Assembly (NCBI GenBank): GCA_020440025.1
Contig: JAGROX010000071.1
Span: 832 to 32,909 of the forward strand
Direction of reading: 5' to 3'
From: Verrucomicrobiia bacterium
GTDB lineage: Bacteria > Verrucomicrobiota > Verrucomicrobiia > Verrucomicrobiales > DEV007
DNA length: 32,078 nt
Part shown: piece by piece, positions 1-6,798 of the stretch
How positions within the stretch are numbered: the first letter of the stretch is position 1
Layout of the letters: each line of letters begins with the position of its first letter
Notes under the pieces: generated by a model
Told to the model about the DNA's origin: nothing
Seen by the model: the letters and a program-made list of their open reading frames with translations, nothing else
Databases searched by the model: none
Made by a program: the position numbers and the translations under genes

Positions 1-112
1 CAATCGTCCGAGCGGACCGTGCAATTGAGCGGGCGGACCGTGCAATCGTCCGAGCGGACCGTGCAATTGAGCGGGATGCTTGTTCAATGCTATGATTATC
101 AATGACTTCGAC
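1..112. repeat. 21-bp tandem repeat array, copy A (truncated by window edge)
   Basis: Four consecutive units with a 21-base period begin at the first base of the window, so the array probably extends outside it. The consensus unit carries the dyad GTCCGAGCGGAC (5-bp arms, 2-nt centre). Alternate units replace this half with TTGAGCGGGCGGAC or similar. The last unit decays into a sequence ending near CTATGATTATCAATGACTT. The same array and the same 3' flank occur at 20051-20379, and the two flanks stay alignable to about position 139. There are no unique spacers, so it is not a CRISPR. Because 21 is a multiple of three, all frames stay open through it, which is not evidence for coding. Confidence 0.9.
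67..96 (+). promoter_or_regulatory. Possible sigma-70 promoter at the 3' end of array A
   Basis: TTGAGC from the last repeat unit, 18 bases, then TATGAT would place a transcript start near 103, upstream of the DUF4365-like gene. In array copy B the matching -10 reads TAGGAC, so only copy A looks promoter-like. This rests on hexamer matching alone. Confidence 0.35.
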
Positions 113-155
113 GATTTGACTCAAAGTGCCACAGTCGCCATCGTGGGAGCCACCA

Positions 156-2042
156 ATGGTCGAGAAAGATGAGGATCCACGACTGACCTTTCTCGGCAGA
201 ACCGCTTGCTTGAAAATACCTTGCGATATGAGACGAATACGAATGGAACCCGCAGGATATCCGCCAAAAAACACCGAGGAAATCAATGCGGTAAATGTGC
301 TGGAATCATTGTTTGATTCGAGCAGAGTCAAATCTGATATCAAGGTATTGGACAAAGTCCCAAACAAAGATGGGTCGGTGGAGTTGGTCGACGAAAAAGA
401 ACGCCCCATTGGAGAGCTGATTGTGCAGGTGAAAAAAATCCCTGACGGCTCTTTGAAATTCGATTGTCCAATTGAACTAGTGGCCTACAGCACAAGAGTT
501 AGCTCTCCGTTTCTGCTGATCTGCGTAGACGTGGGTAAAAACAAGGCATACTGGAAGCATGTCACTCCCGTTATGGCGGGAGTTAAGCCGCGGCAAAAAA
601 CTTTTATCGTCAAATTTCAGCCTATAGTTGATGAGGTCGGAAAGAATTTCCCATACTTCGATCGCTGGCTCGATCTTTGCCGTGACTATCAACGTAGAAT
701 TTCAGAATTTCCGTCCTTGGAAAAGAGATTGGAGGAAGAATTTGGTTTGGCTGGACTTAGACACGACGATCGTCAGTTGTTTCAACAGTATATTGAAGAG
801 GTCAATGTACTTTTGGATGTAGACTTCCCCATAGTAAAACACGAATTCTTTGCAGACACCTGGAAGCTTGGAGTGAATGTCCACCGGGTCGATTCTGATG
901 TAATTTCATTTTCGATCTATAACATAACTTTAGGAAAAAATGCCCCGCTGGTCCTTCACACTCCCGCTCCGAGCGAGGCTCCCATTCTGCGAACTGAGAA
1001 TGGCGAAATACTGAACGGCATAACCTCATTTCACCTTGAGGGAACAGGACGCACGAATGAGATCGCCACTCAATGGAATCTTCGAGATAGCTTTGAAGGT
1101 CCAATGGGAGAAGCCAGAAAATTTGTTCTAAAATACGTGCGAAAAATGCTTGAAGGCAAGTACTTGCATGTTCACGGACGGCACCAAAGTGAAGAACTAC
1201 TTTCGTGGTTTGCGAGAGAGTACCAACACTGTATGGGGCTCAGCGATGGCGACACTCTCTCGGTATCCGAAGTATCTTATGGGCTCAATGTGTTCTTGCC
1301 AGCATGGTATTCATTGGCACTTCCTAGAGTAATCAGTTATTGGCAGGAGCACTTTCCGGATGCGCTTCGCAGTGTTCGATTTCCTTATTTTGAACAAATG
1401 GCCAACTCAGGTTCGGCGGTGGCACATCCATCCGAGGAAGAAGTTAGAAAAGTCATTAGATCAGGCGCTATAGCTAAAAACTATCCGATTAGAACTGATG
1501 AATTCTCCTACAATGCGCTTCATCAAGCTCTTGATTTTTTGGTAGCAGAAGGTGTTCAAAAAATTGAACGTCCTGATCGACCGTGGAGCAAAGTAGCCGG
1601 ACGGGTTTGGAATTGCTATTCGGTGGAGGACTTAAAGCACAATGCGATCAAAATGTGGCAAGGAGCTTCCGAAGATTATCCCGCATTTGTGAAAGGAAAT
1701 CGATTCGGAAGATTCGAATCACAAATTCTGAATCGAGAAGTTGCTTTTGTTATTTCGGCAGATACACGCGAATGGGAGAAAGACAAAAATCCACCTGCCG
1801 TCACCACCTTTTGCGTTGAGAATGATGACAGAAGCCTAACTCCAACGACTTTTGTTGACTTGGCGTTAGACAAGGATATTTGCATCCCAGAAGAAGATGT
1901 TCTTAATTTTAATGGCGTCCGCAGAAAATTGATCACGCGTTCAAATAGTTTCCTTCCTCATTTGAATGAGCGTTGTCGAACTCGGGCATTGCTGTACGAT
2001 TGGCTGAAAAAAGATTTGGAGAACCGCTTCGGTAAGTTTTGA
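156..2042 (+). CDS. DUF4365-like protein with PD-(D/E)XK nuclease-type N-terminus
   Basis: This is a 628-residue protein, counted from the ATG at 156. The N-terminal ~140 residues resemble the DUF4365 family. PNKDGSVEL is followed about 15 residues later by ELIVQVKK, giving an acidic D72/E76 pair and a Q91-x-K93 motif of the kind seen in Mrr-type PD-(D/E)XK nucleases. A hydrophobic strand and AYWKHV follow. The remaining ~480 residues are not recognised and show no membrane segment. A GTG at 126 would add ten residues but lies inside sequence shared with the non-coding flank of array B, so ATG-156 is preferred. The gene is AT-rich (23 G+C in 60 bases at 301-360), stands alone between the repeat array and a fabV fragment, and is probably horizontally acquired. 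A role in DNA cleavage or phage defence is inference only. Confidence 0.65.
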   Translation: MVEKDEDPRLTFLGRTACLKIPCDMRRIRMEPAGYPPKNTEEINAVNVLESLFDSSRVKSDIKVLDKVPNKDGSVELVDEKERPIGELIVQVKKIPDGSLKFDCPIELVAYSTRVSSPFLLICVDVGKNKAYWKHVTPVMAGVKPRQKTFIVKFQPIVDEVGKNFPYFDRWLDLCRDYQRRISEFPSLEKRLEEEFGLAGLRHDDRQLFQQYIEEVNVLLDVDFPIVKHEFFADTWKLGVNVHRVDSDVISFSIYNITLGKNAPLVLHTPAPSEAPILRTENGEILNGITSFHLEGTGRTNEIATQWNLRDSFEGPMGEARKFVLKYVRKMLEGKYLHVHGRHQSEELLSWFAREYQHCMGLSDGDTLSVSEVSYGLNVFLPAWYSLALPRVISYWQEHFPDALRSVRFPYFEQMANSGSAVAHPSEEEVRKVIRSGAIAKNYPIRTDEFSYNALHQALDFLVAEGVQKIERPDRPWSKVAGRVWNCYSVEDLKHNAIKMWQGASEDYPAFVKGNRFGRFESQILNREVAFVISADTREWEKDKNPPAVTTFCVENDDRSLTPTTFVDLALDKDICIPEEDVLNFNGVRRKLITRSNSFLPHLNERCRTRALLYDWLKKDLENRFGKF

Positions 2043-2130
2043 GACGGCGATCCATGGGATTTCCGAGGTTTGCCGAATCGGGTCAATCAACAAAGTTTGA
2101 CATCCATTGCCGAACTCTATTCGAGAAGAG

Positions 2131-2306
2131 TCAGTCACCGATCCTCAAACTTCCAATTTCAACTCCCAATGGCAGCGTCAGGTCAGGATTGGTCTCGGCA
2201 AGGTAGTCGACACCTTCGAGACCGAAGCCGAAGAGGCGAAGGAACTCGCTTTGGTAGCTGGCGAAGTCGGAGATCTTGGTCTGGTTTTCGGTGGTGACCT
2301 TTTCTC
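2131..2306 (-). pseudogene. Detached 3' end of fabV (duplicated fragment)
   Basis: Read on the minus strand, 2306 to about 2170 encodes the FabV C-terminus: EKVTTENQTKISDF, then SYQSEFLRLFGFGLEG, then AETNPDL. Over 45 comparable residues 40 match the intact FabV at 23585-24775. Small indels near the former stop codon shift the frame, and the reading frame now ends at 2131. DNA similarity to the intact locus runs from 2090 to 2306 (matching 23517-23733), so it includes sequence downstream of fabV. Many differences are synonymous, so the fragment probably derives from a diverged fabV allele rather than a recent copy of the local gene. It is too short to be functional. Confidence 0.9.
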
Positions 2307-2370
2307 ATCACCTAGCCACGGCGGCCGGTTTGCGGCTTGCCCCTTCTGCTGGGTCTTGCGACACTGCGCC

Positions 2371-3129
2371 ATGTGTTGTTTCTCCCGGTCGGTCAACTAC
2401 GTGGGCGATACCCAGATTTTCGCCCGCGTCGGGGCGCAGGGTAACCAGGTCCTGATCTATCGCATGACCTTCGAGGCGAAGGAAGATCTGGCCATGATTC
2501 TTCCCCTTCCCGTGCGCCAGGGAACGGGCGATGGCGGTATTCAGTTCGTGAACCTTGAGAAGTATCCGGAGATTTTTCGCGATCTCGAAAGTGGATTCCC
2601 GGCGGCATTGACCTTTGGGGAACCTGCGGCTGGTTCTTTGAGGACGAAAGACGCTCGCCGGCAACTAACGGTGGAATCCGTGGGCAGTTTCGAGGCCTCC
2701 TTCGTCCCCTCCATGGCCGATTTCGATCGCCTGGATCCCCGGTTTCGGATCGAGACGAAAACCTGGGCGCAGATTCCCGCCTACGTGAACTATGGCTTCG
2801 CGGTCTTCAAATTGAAGGCCGGAACGAAGCGGCAGGAGGTTCACCCCATGGCACTCGCCTTTCCGACAGCCGATCGCTCCCGCGTCTTTTTCCCCACGGT
2901 CCACATCCACGACGGCAAGGTGCATTCAAAGGAAACCTTCGACCACTCGCTCTACTGCCAGACCGCCTCCAGCGAGGTGAAAATGACCTGGCAGGAATCG
3001 ACCCGCCAAGCCCGCCAGTTCACTTCGATTGAGCGTTCACAGGGAATGATTCGACCCGACGAGCATGTCTACAAAACCAGCCTCGTCGGAAAACTCGACA
3101 ACACCGATACCTGGATCGGGGCGGTGTGA
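2371..3129 (+). CDS. Conserved hypothetical protein (MCCFSR... family)
   Basis: A 252-residue soluble protein starting MCCFSRSVNYVGDTQIFAR. It carries the conserved-looking stretches YRMTFEAKEDLAMILPLPV and QFVNLEKYPEIFRDLESGFP, and a late DRSRVFFPTVHIHDGKVH segment. It resembles a family of uncharacterised bacterial proteins that I remember only as hypothetical; I assign no function. A longer reading frame is open upstream to 2107, but that extension is the antisense of the fabV fragment, so the ATG at 2371 is the natural start. Two early cysteines and the HxHDGKxH motif could bind metal, which is a guess. It lies 53 bases upstream of the RES toxin in the same direction, with host-like base composition. 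Confidence 0.75.
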   Translation: MCCFSRSVNYVGDTQIFARVGAQGNQVLIYRMTFEAKEDLAMILPLPVRQGTGDGGIQFVNLEKYPEIFRDLESGFPAALTFGEPAAGSLRTKDARRQLTVESVGSFEASFVPSMADFDRLDPRFRIETKTWAQIPAYVNYGFAVFKLKAGTKRQEVHPMALAFPTADRSRVFFPTVHIHDGKVHSKETFDHSLYCQTASSEVKMTWQESTRQARQFTSIERSQGMIRPDEHVYKTSLVGKLDNTDTWIGAV

Positions 3130-3182
3130 TTCTGTGGATCTGAATGAAACTCCCGAAGGACAACGCGACTGATCGTTGACCC

Positions 3183-3770
3183 ATGAATCCGCATCCGGAA
3201 CGCGACCTCCTGAAACAACGGCTACACAGTCGATTGGGAGAAATGGTGTCGCCATTTTCTGGCTCAGTGTTCCGCTTTGTCGATCCGCGTTTTTCCAAGT
3301 CAGCTGATTTGTTCGCGGGACAAGGATCTCTCCATGCCAACGGAAGGTGGCTGGGCAAAGGCTCACACCTCGCCGTCTACACGTCATTGGAACCAGAGAC
3401 TGCGCTCGCCGAATCACTGGCCGCCAACCGATACTACGGGTTTCCCGATGAGAGTTCTGCTCCCATCGTTCTGGTCACCGCTTCCACGAAGCTTTCAAGC
3501 GTTGTCGATCTACGAAACGGAAAAATTCGGCAGAGGCTTCGAGTTTCCGAAGAGTCGATATTGGATTGCGACTGGCGAATGGAGAACGCGTCGCATCGAG
3601 AGGCAATGACTCAGGCTCTGGGGTGGGCATTAGTTGAGAGTGGTGCAGAGGGAATTCTGGTAGGGAGCACCGCATGGCCGAATGGAGGAAACCTGATCGT
3701 TTTCCCAGAGAATCTAGGCAAATCCAGCTATTTGAGGGTCACCAAGGAAGTCGATTGGCCAAAGCCTTAA
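3183..3770 (+). CDS. RES-domain toxin of a RES-Xre toxin-antitoxin pair
   Basis: A 195-residue protein covering a complete RES domain. Characteristic elements are VFRFVDPRF (R31), NGRWLGKG (R55), AVYTSLEPETALAES (Y66, E77) and GILVGSTAWPNGGNLIVF (S161). These supply the Arg, Glu and Ser that name the family. Characterised RES toxins (MbcT, ParT, Xre-RES) degrade NAD+ or modify targets using NAD+, causing growth arrest. No Shine-Dalgarno is visible before ATG-3183. The cognate antitoxin follows 64 bases downstream; in characterised systems the antitoxin usually comes first. All key residues seem present, so the toxin is probably active when not bound. Which RES chemistry it uses cannot be read from sequence. 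Confidence 0.88.
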   Translation: MNPHPERDLLKQRLHSRLGEMVSPFSGSVFRFVDPRFSKSADLFAGQGSLHANGRWLGKGSHLAVYTSLEPETALAESLAANRYYGFPDESSAPIVLVTASTKLSSVVDLRNGKIRQRLRVSEESILDCDWRMENASHREAMTQALGWALVESGAEGILVGSTAWPNGGNLIVFPENLGKSSYLRVTKEVDWPKP

Positions 3771-3790
3771 ACCTGCAATATTGCAGGTTT
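3769..3790. promoter_or_regulatory. 22-bp perfect palindrome between toxin and antitoxin
   Basis: The bases from the last two of the RES stop codon to 3790 form an uninterrupted 11+11 palindrome centred between 3779 and 3780, with half-site AAACCTGCAAT. It ends four bases before the -35 of the putative antitoxin promoter. Perfect dyads in this position are typical operators for Xre-family antitoxins, which autoregulate. It could alternatively fold as a hairpin and slow transcription after the toxin gene, but no U-run follows, so an operator is the better reading. Confidence 0.6.
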
Positions 3791-3793
3791 TCA

Positions 3794-3822
3794 TTGATTC
3801 CTTTAGAATACTTTCTTAGAAT
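3794..3822 (+). promoter_or_regulatory. Putative antitoxin promoter
   Basis: TTGATT, 17 bases, TAGAAT: a good sigma-70 spacing. The expected start point is about 3828-3830, leaving only about five untranslated bases before ATG-3835, so the antitoxin message would be almost leaderless. No Shine-Dalgarno precedes this ATG. A dedicated promoter would let antitoxin be made independently of the toxin despite the toxin-first order. Confidence 0.5.
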
Positions 3823-3834
3823 GAATCCAGTTCC

Positions 3835-4245
3835 ATGAGCAGTGTCATCAGCAAGAAAAACCCACCGAAGAAGCGGATCGCTGCGAGGCAATCAACGAAG
3901 GGTCGCGCAGTGATCAAAAGCGGCTCAGATCTCATGGCTTGGCGGAAGAAATGGGGGATCTCTCGAAAGCTCTTCGCTCAAATGGCGGATTGCTCGGAAC
4001 GTACTCTCGCGACCTGCGAGAAGGCAAGTTCCCTGCCAGACACGATAGAGCGTCCCGTCACCGAAACGGTTCGCCTCATCCGCGCACTCCAAGAATTAGC
4101 GGGAGACCACACGGCTCTGAAGGATTGGCTCCTCACCCCCAATCCTGCCTTTGGCAAGAGAACCCCTCTCACTCTGATCAGGAATGGCGAGGTCGACCGA
4201 CTCTGGGAGATGGTCCACCAGTTGCGACAGGGTGCCTTCGCGTGA
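3835..4245 (+). CDS. Xre/MbcA/ParS-type antitoxin (RES partner)
   Basis: A 136-residue protein. Residues 1-29 are lysine/arginine-rich and probably flexible. Residues 31-75 form a helix-turn-helix segment (SDLMAWRKKWGISRKLFAQM, then CSERTLATCEK). The C-terminus from about residue 77 is the toxin-binding domain, with the typical ending NPAFGKRTPLTLIRNG, then WEMVHQLRQGAFA. In the family this domain plugs the RES active site, while the HTH represses the operon. The upstream 22-bp palindrome is the obvious candidate operator. A decayed second copy of the gene lies at 20507-20745. Convergent with the minus-strand membrane-protein gene, 69 bases away. Confidence 0.88.
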   Translation: MSSVISKKNPPKKRIAARQSTKGRAVIKSGSDLMAWRKKWGISRKLFAQMADCSERTLATCEKASSLPDTIERPVTETVRLIRALQELAGDHTALKDWLLTPNPAFGKRTPLTLIRNGEVDRLWEMVHQLRQGAFA

Positions 4246-4314
4246 TCAGCGAGTGATCGGTTGTCAGCCGCCCCCCTCAGCGGGCTTCGTGACACGTCAG
4301 TGCATGCGGATGCG

Positions 4315-5274
4315 TCACCGGGCTTTCGCCGCCGACGCGCTGCGATCAATGGTCAGGAGGGCGCTGTCGATCAATTCCAACGCGGTGTCGAAACCCTCAT
4401 CGACGTAGTAGAGCGCCCACGTTTCGTCGCCGTCGTTTTCGTCATCCGGCTCCCGCTTCGGGTAGCCCTGTAGCTCCAAGAGTTGATAGGCGCGGGGGTC
4501 GGCATTGTCGATCTCCACGGAATAGACCAGCGACGGCTGATCGTCGCCCGGCTGGTCGATCTCGACGAGGAGGCGGTAGGGCATGGGGATGTCGGAATCG
4601 GGAGGCAGGATGTAGTCCGCCGGATCAAAGGAGCTGTTCTGGGTGGGAGCGGAAATGGCGTCGATCCCGGAATCCTCCGTCAACGCCGGACCCGATTCAT
4701 CGGCCTCCCGCTTGGCTTTTTCCCATCCGCGAACCTTGGAATCCCAGTAGGGCAGCGCGGCCCGACCGGCGACCAGATCCTGCGGTGGGTGCAGGGTCTT
4801 GATGTGGTAGAAGGAGGCGTTTTCCAGCCAGATCGCGAGGTGCGGCGGCTGGTCGAATCGAAACGCGTTCCCGGTGCGAATCGAGAGCGCCATCTGGTAG
4901 CTCGGTGCCGGACGGTAGTGAAAGGTAAGCGCGTCCTCCGTCATCTCGAATCGCTCGAGAGCCGGCCCCAGATTTCCACTCAGGGCGAGAACGCTGCGCA
5001 ACGGAGCGGGCTGCCAGAAAAAAAGGAGCGTCGCTCCCACGGTGATTCCGGTCGTGACCCAGAGCGCCCGGCTGCGCAGGTAACGCGAGAGGTGCCTGGA
5101 GTTGTTGGCGATATGCCACCCGATGAATCCGACAAACAGGAATCCCATCAGGGCGTGGAGACCCACGATCCCCATCGAAAACGGCCGCAGAAAAGCCAGG
5201 ATTCCCGATACCGCGAGGACAAGGAAACTGGACGCGACGAGGAGCGATACGAAGCTGCGTTTGCGGTCCATCAT
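4315..5274 (-). CDS. DUF4405-type membrane protein with DUF2271-like exported domain
   Basis: A 319-residue protein. Three membrane segments occupy about residues 7-30, 35-57 and 70-88. The second contains LHALMGF and GWHIANN, whose histidines suit the haem-b-binding four-helix fold assigned to DUF4405. A periplasmic part follows with LAIWLENASFYHIKTL, YWDSKVRGWEKAK and IDAISAPTQNSSF, resembling DUF2271 and FMN-binding-associated proteins (compare DAVSGAT motifs). The acidic C-terminus (REPDDENDGDE) is unusual. The start is 28 bases after the stop of the upstream FAD oxidoreductase on the same strand, so the two are probably co-transcribed. An electron-transfer role at the membrane is inferred from the family; haem binding is not proven. 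Confidence 0.7.
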   Translation of the reverse strand: MMDRKRSFVSLLVASSFLVLAVSGILAFLRPFSMGIVGLHALMGFLFVGFIGWHIANNSRHLSRYLRSRALWVTTGITVGATLLFFWQPAPLRSVLALSGNLGPALERFEMTEDALTFHYRPAPSYQMALSIRTGNAFRFDQPPHLAIWLENASFYHIKTLHPPQDLVAGRAALPYWDSKVRGWEKAKREADESGPALTEDSGIDAISAPTQNSSFDPADYILPPDSDIPMPYRLLVEIDQPGDDQPSLVYSVEIDNADPRAYQLLELQGYPKREPDDENDGDETWALYYVDEGFDTALELIDSALLTIDRSASAAKAR

Positions 5275-5302
5275 TACTTGCGAGACCTTGCCGAATCCGA
5301 CA

Positions 5303-6574
5303 TCAGCCCTGTCCCGGAATGATCTGCCCGTGCTCGTGCAATAGCGAGTGAATTTCCGAGAGCGGCACTTCCAGCGGCGTGGTTCCCGCCTTCGCGGCCA
5401 AGGTGGCGGCGACGCCGGCGGCCTGCCCCATGCCCATGCATGACGCCTGAACCCGCAGCCCGGAATTCGCCAATTGATCGCTGCTGACGCATCGGCCCGC
5501 CACGATGATATCGCGACTGCCTTTCGGAATCAGCGCCCGGAAGGGAATGGTCGGCACGGTGCCGGGCTTCAGGGGCTTCGGTTTGACCCCCGTCTTGGTG
5601 TGGAGATCGACCGGGTAGAAGGCGTAGCTGATGGCGTCGTCAAACACGCGTCCCGAGGTGTAGTCGTTCACAGTAACCACGGTCTCGCCCTCGATGCGAT
5701 AGCTCTCGCGGAAGCCGGTCTCCGGTTGCAGATGCATGAGGCGTTTTCCCTCCTTGCGCACTTTTTCGAGGATGGATTTCCGACCGGCCAGGTTTGCCGA
5801 AGTCGCGGTCCGCGAATTGGTGGAATCGGCACCGTGCACGTAGAGTCGATGCACCTGCTCCCGCCCCGGCGCGTGTGCGGTGTCCAGCTTGAAAAGGAAC
5901 GATCCCGGCTGCCGCACGTCCTCCCGAAGCCGGGGGAATCCCAACATCCCCACCACCTCGGCACCGCCGGTGCAGTCGATGATCTGTCGGCAGCGCACCA
6001 GCCGTCTGGTCCCGAACCCGATGCATTCGACCTCCCAGCCGCCGTCCGTTTTGGTCACGGTCTGCGGGAATTCGTAGTAGGCGATTTCCACGCCCGCCGC
6101 CGCGCATTTTTCCTCGGCGAGGAGGGAGTAGAGAAACTGGTTGGTGTAGATCTGGTTCTGCCAATGGCGTTGCGGCACCTTCGCAAAATCGGGAAAAGCC
6201 CCCTCGTCCATCTCCGTGCTTTCCCGGACCAACTCCCAGCCGATCCCGGCGATCACCTGCCGCCCCCACGCGTCGAAGAGACCGGGAAAGGCCACGCCGC
6301 CCGTGGTCATCGTGCCACCGAGTTGACTGTTGCGCTCCACGATCAGCGTCTTCGCTCCGGCGCGTCCCGCCTGGATGGCCGCGACATGTCCGGCCGTGCC
6401 GCCACCGACAACGAGGACATCGACATCGTTGGTGATTTCCGGTTCGGCATCGGAGGCAACCGTCTGCGCGGAGACATGCGAGGTCGAGCTGATCGCCAGC
6501 CCGGCCGCGGCCGTTCCGAGAACGTAATGCTGGAGAAAATCGCGGCGGTCGGGGGAGTGTCGGGAGAATTTCAT
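5303..6574 (-). CDS. Tat-exported FAD-dependent oxidoreductase
   Basis: A 423-residue protein. The N-terminus carries a twin-arginine signal (SPDRRDFLQHYVLGTAAAG) ending near SAQ. The dinucleotide-binding fold follows at residues 50-80: VDVLVVGGGTAGHVAA with acidic E80 for the FAD ribose, then QLGGTMTTGG. The C-terminal FAD motif is DIIVAGRCVSSDQLANSG plus GMGQAAGVAATLA. This is the FAD_oxidored (pfam12831-type) family, often labelled xanthan lyase-like in Verrucomicrobiota and Planctomycetota; true substrates are mostly unknown. It is shorter than many relatives but has both ends of the FAD site. The first gene of a two-gene minus-strand unit with the DUF4405 protein, which might accept its electrons. 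Confidence 0.88.
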   Translation of the reverse strand: MKFSRHSPDRRDFLQHYVLGTAAAGLAISSTSHVSAQTVASDAEPEITNDVDVLVVGGGTAGHVAAIQAGRAGAKTLIVERNSQLGGTMTTGGVAFPGLFDAWGRQVIAGIGWELVRESTEMDEGAFPDFAKVPQRHWQNQIYTNQFLYSLLAEEKCAAAGVEIAYYEFPQTVTKTDGGWEVECIGFGTRRLVRCRQIIDCTGGAEVVGMLGFPRLREDVRQPGSFLFKLDTAHAPGREQVHRLYVHGADSTNSRTATSANLAGRKSILEKVRKEGKRLMHLQPETGFRESYRIEGETVVTVNDYTSGRVFDDAISYAFYPVDLHTKTGVKPKPLKPGTVPTIPFRALIPKGSRDIIVAGRCVSSDQLANSGLRVQASCMGMGQAAGVAATLAAKAGTTPLEVPLSEIHSLLHEHGQIIPGQG

Positions 6575-6798
6575 CAGGAAGTCTGGTCTGGCAGGGGAAG
6601 GGCAGGTTCGTCTCGGGGAGGTGCCGTTTCAGGGGCGTGATCACGGAAACCTGCCATGGGATTGGCCGCCGGTGTCATCATTCCTCAATCGATCGGGGCG
6701 CTGTAGCGCGACCCAGCATGACCAACCGGGTATCGGATCTCACGAACTTCGGTCGTCTATGGTTGTCTCTCTCTTTCCCTGCCGTTGCCCCAAGAAAG

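Noticed and set aside
2107..2370. Upstream extension of the 2371-3129 gene as an open frame from 2107
   Set aside because: It is the antisense of the fabV 3' fragment; similarity to the fabV locus explains the sequence and ATG-2371 starts the recognisable protein.
4483..6640. Plus-strand frames of 279 and 388 residues opposite the membrane protein and FAD oxidoreductase
   Set aside because: Shadows of well-supported minus-strand genes.
6698..6709. GCGCT-GT-AGCGC dyad as terminator of the giant gene
   Set aside because: About 90 bases past the stop, 2-nt loop and no U-run on the minus strand.
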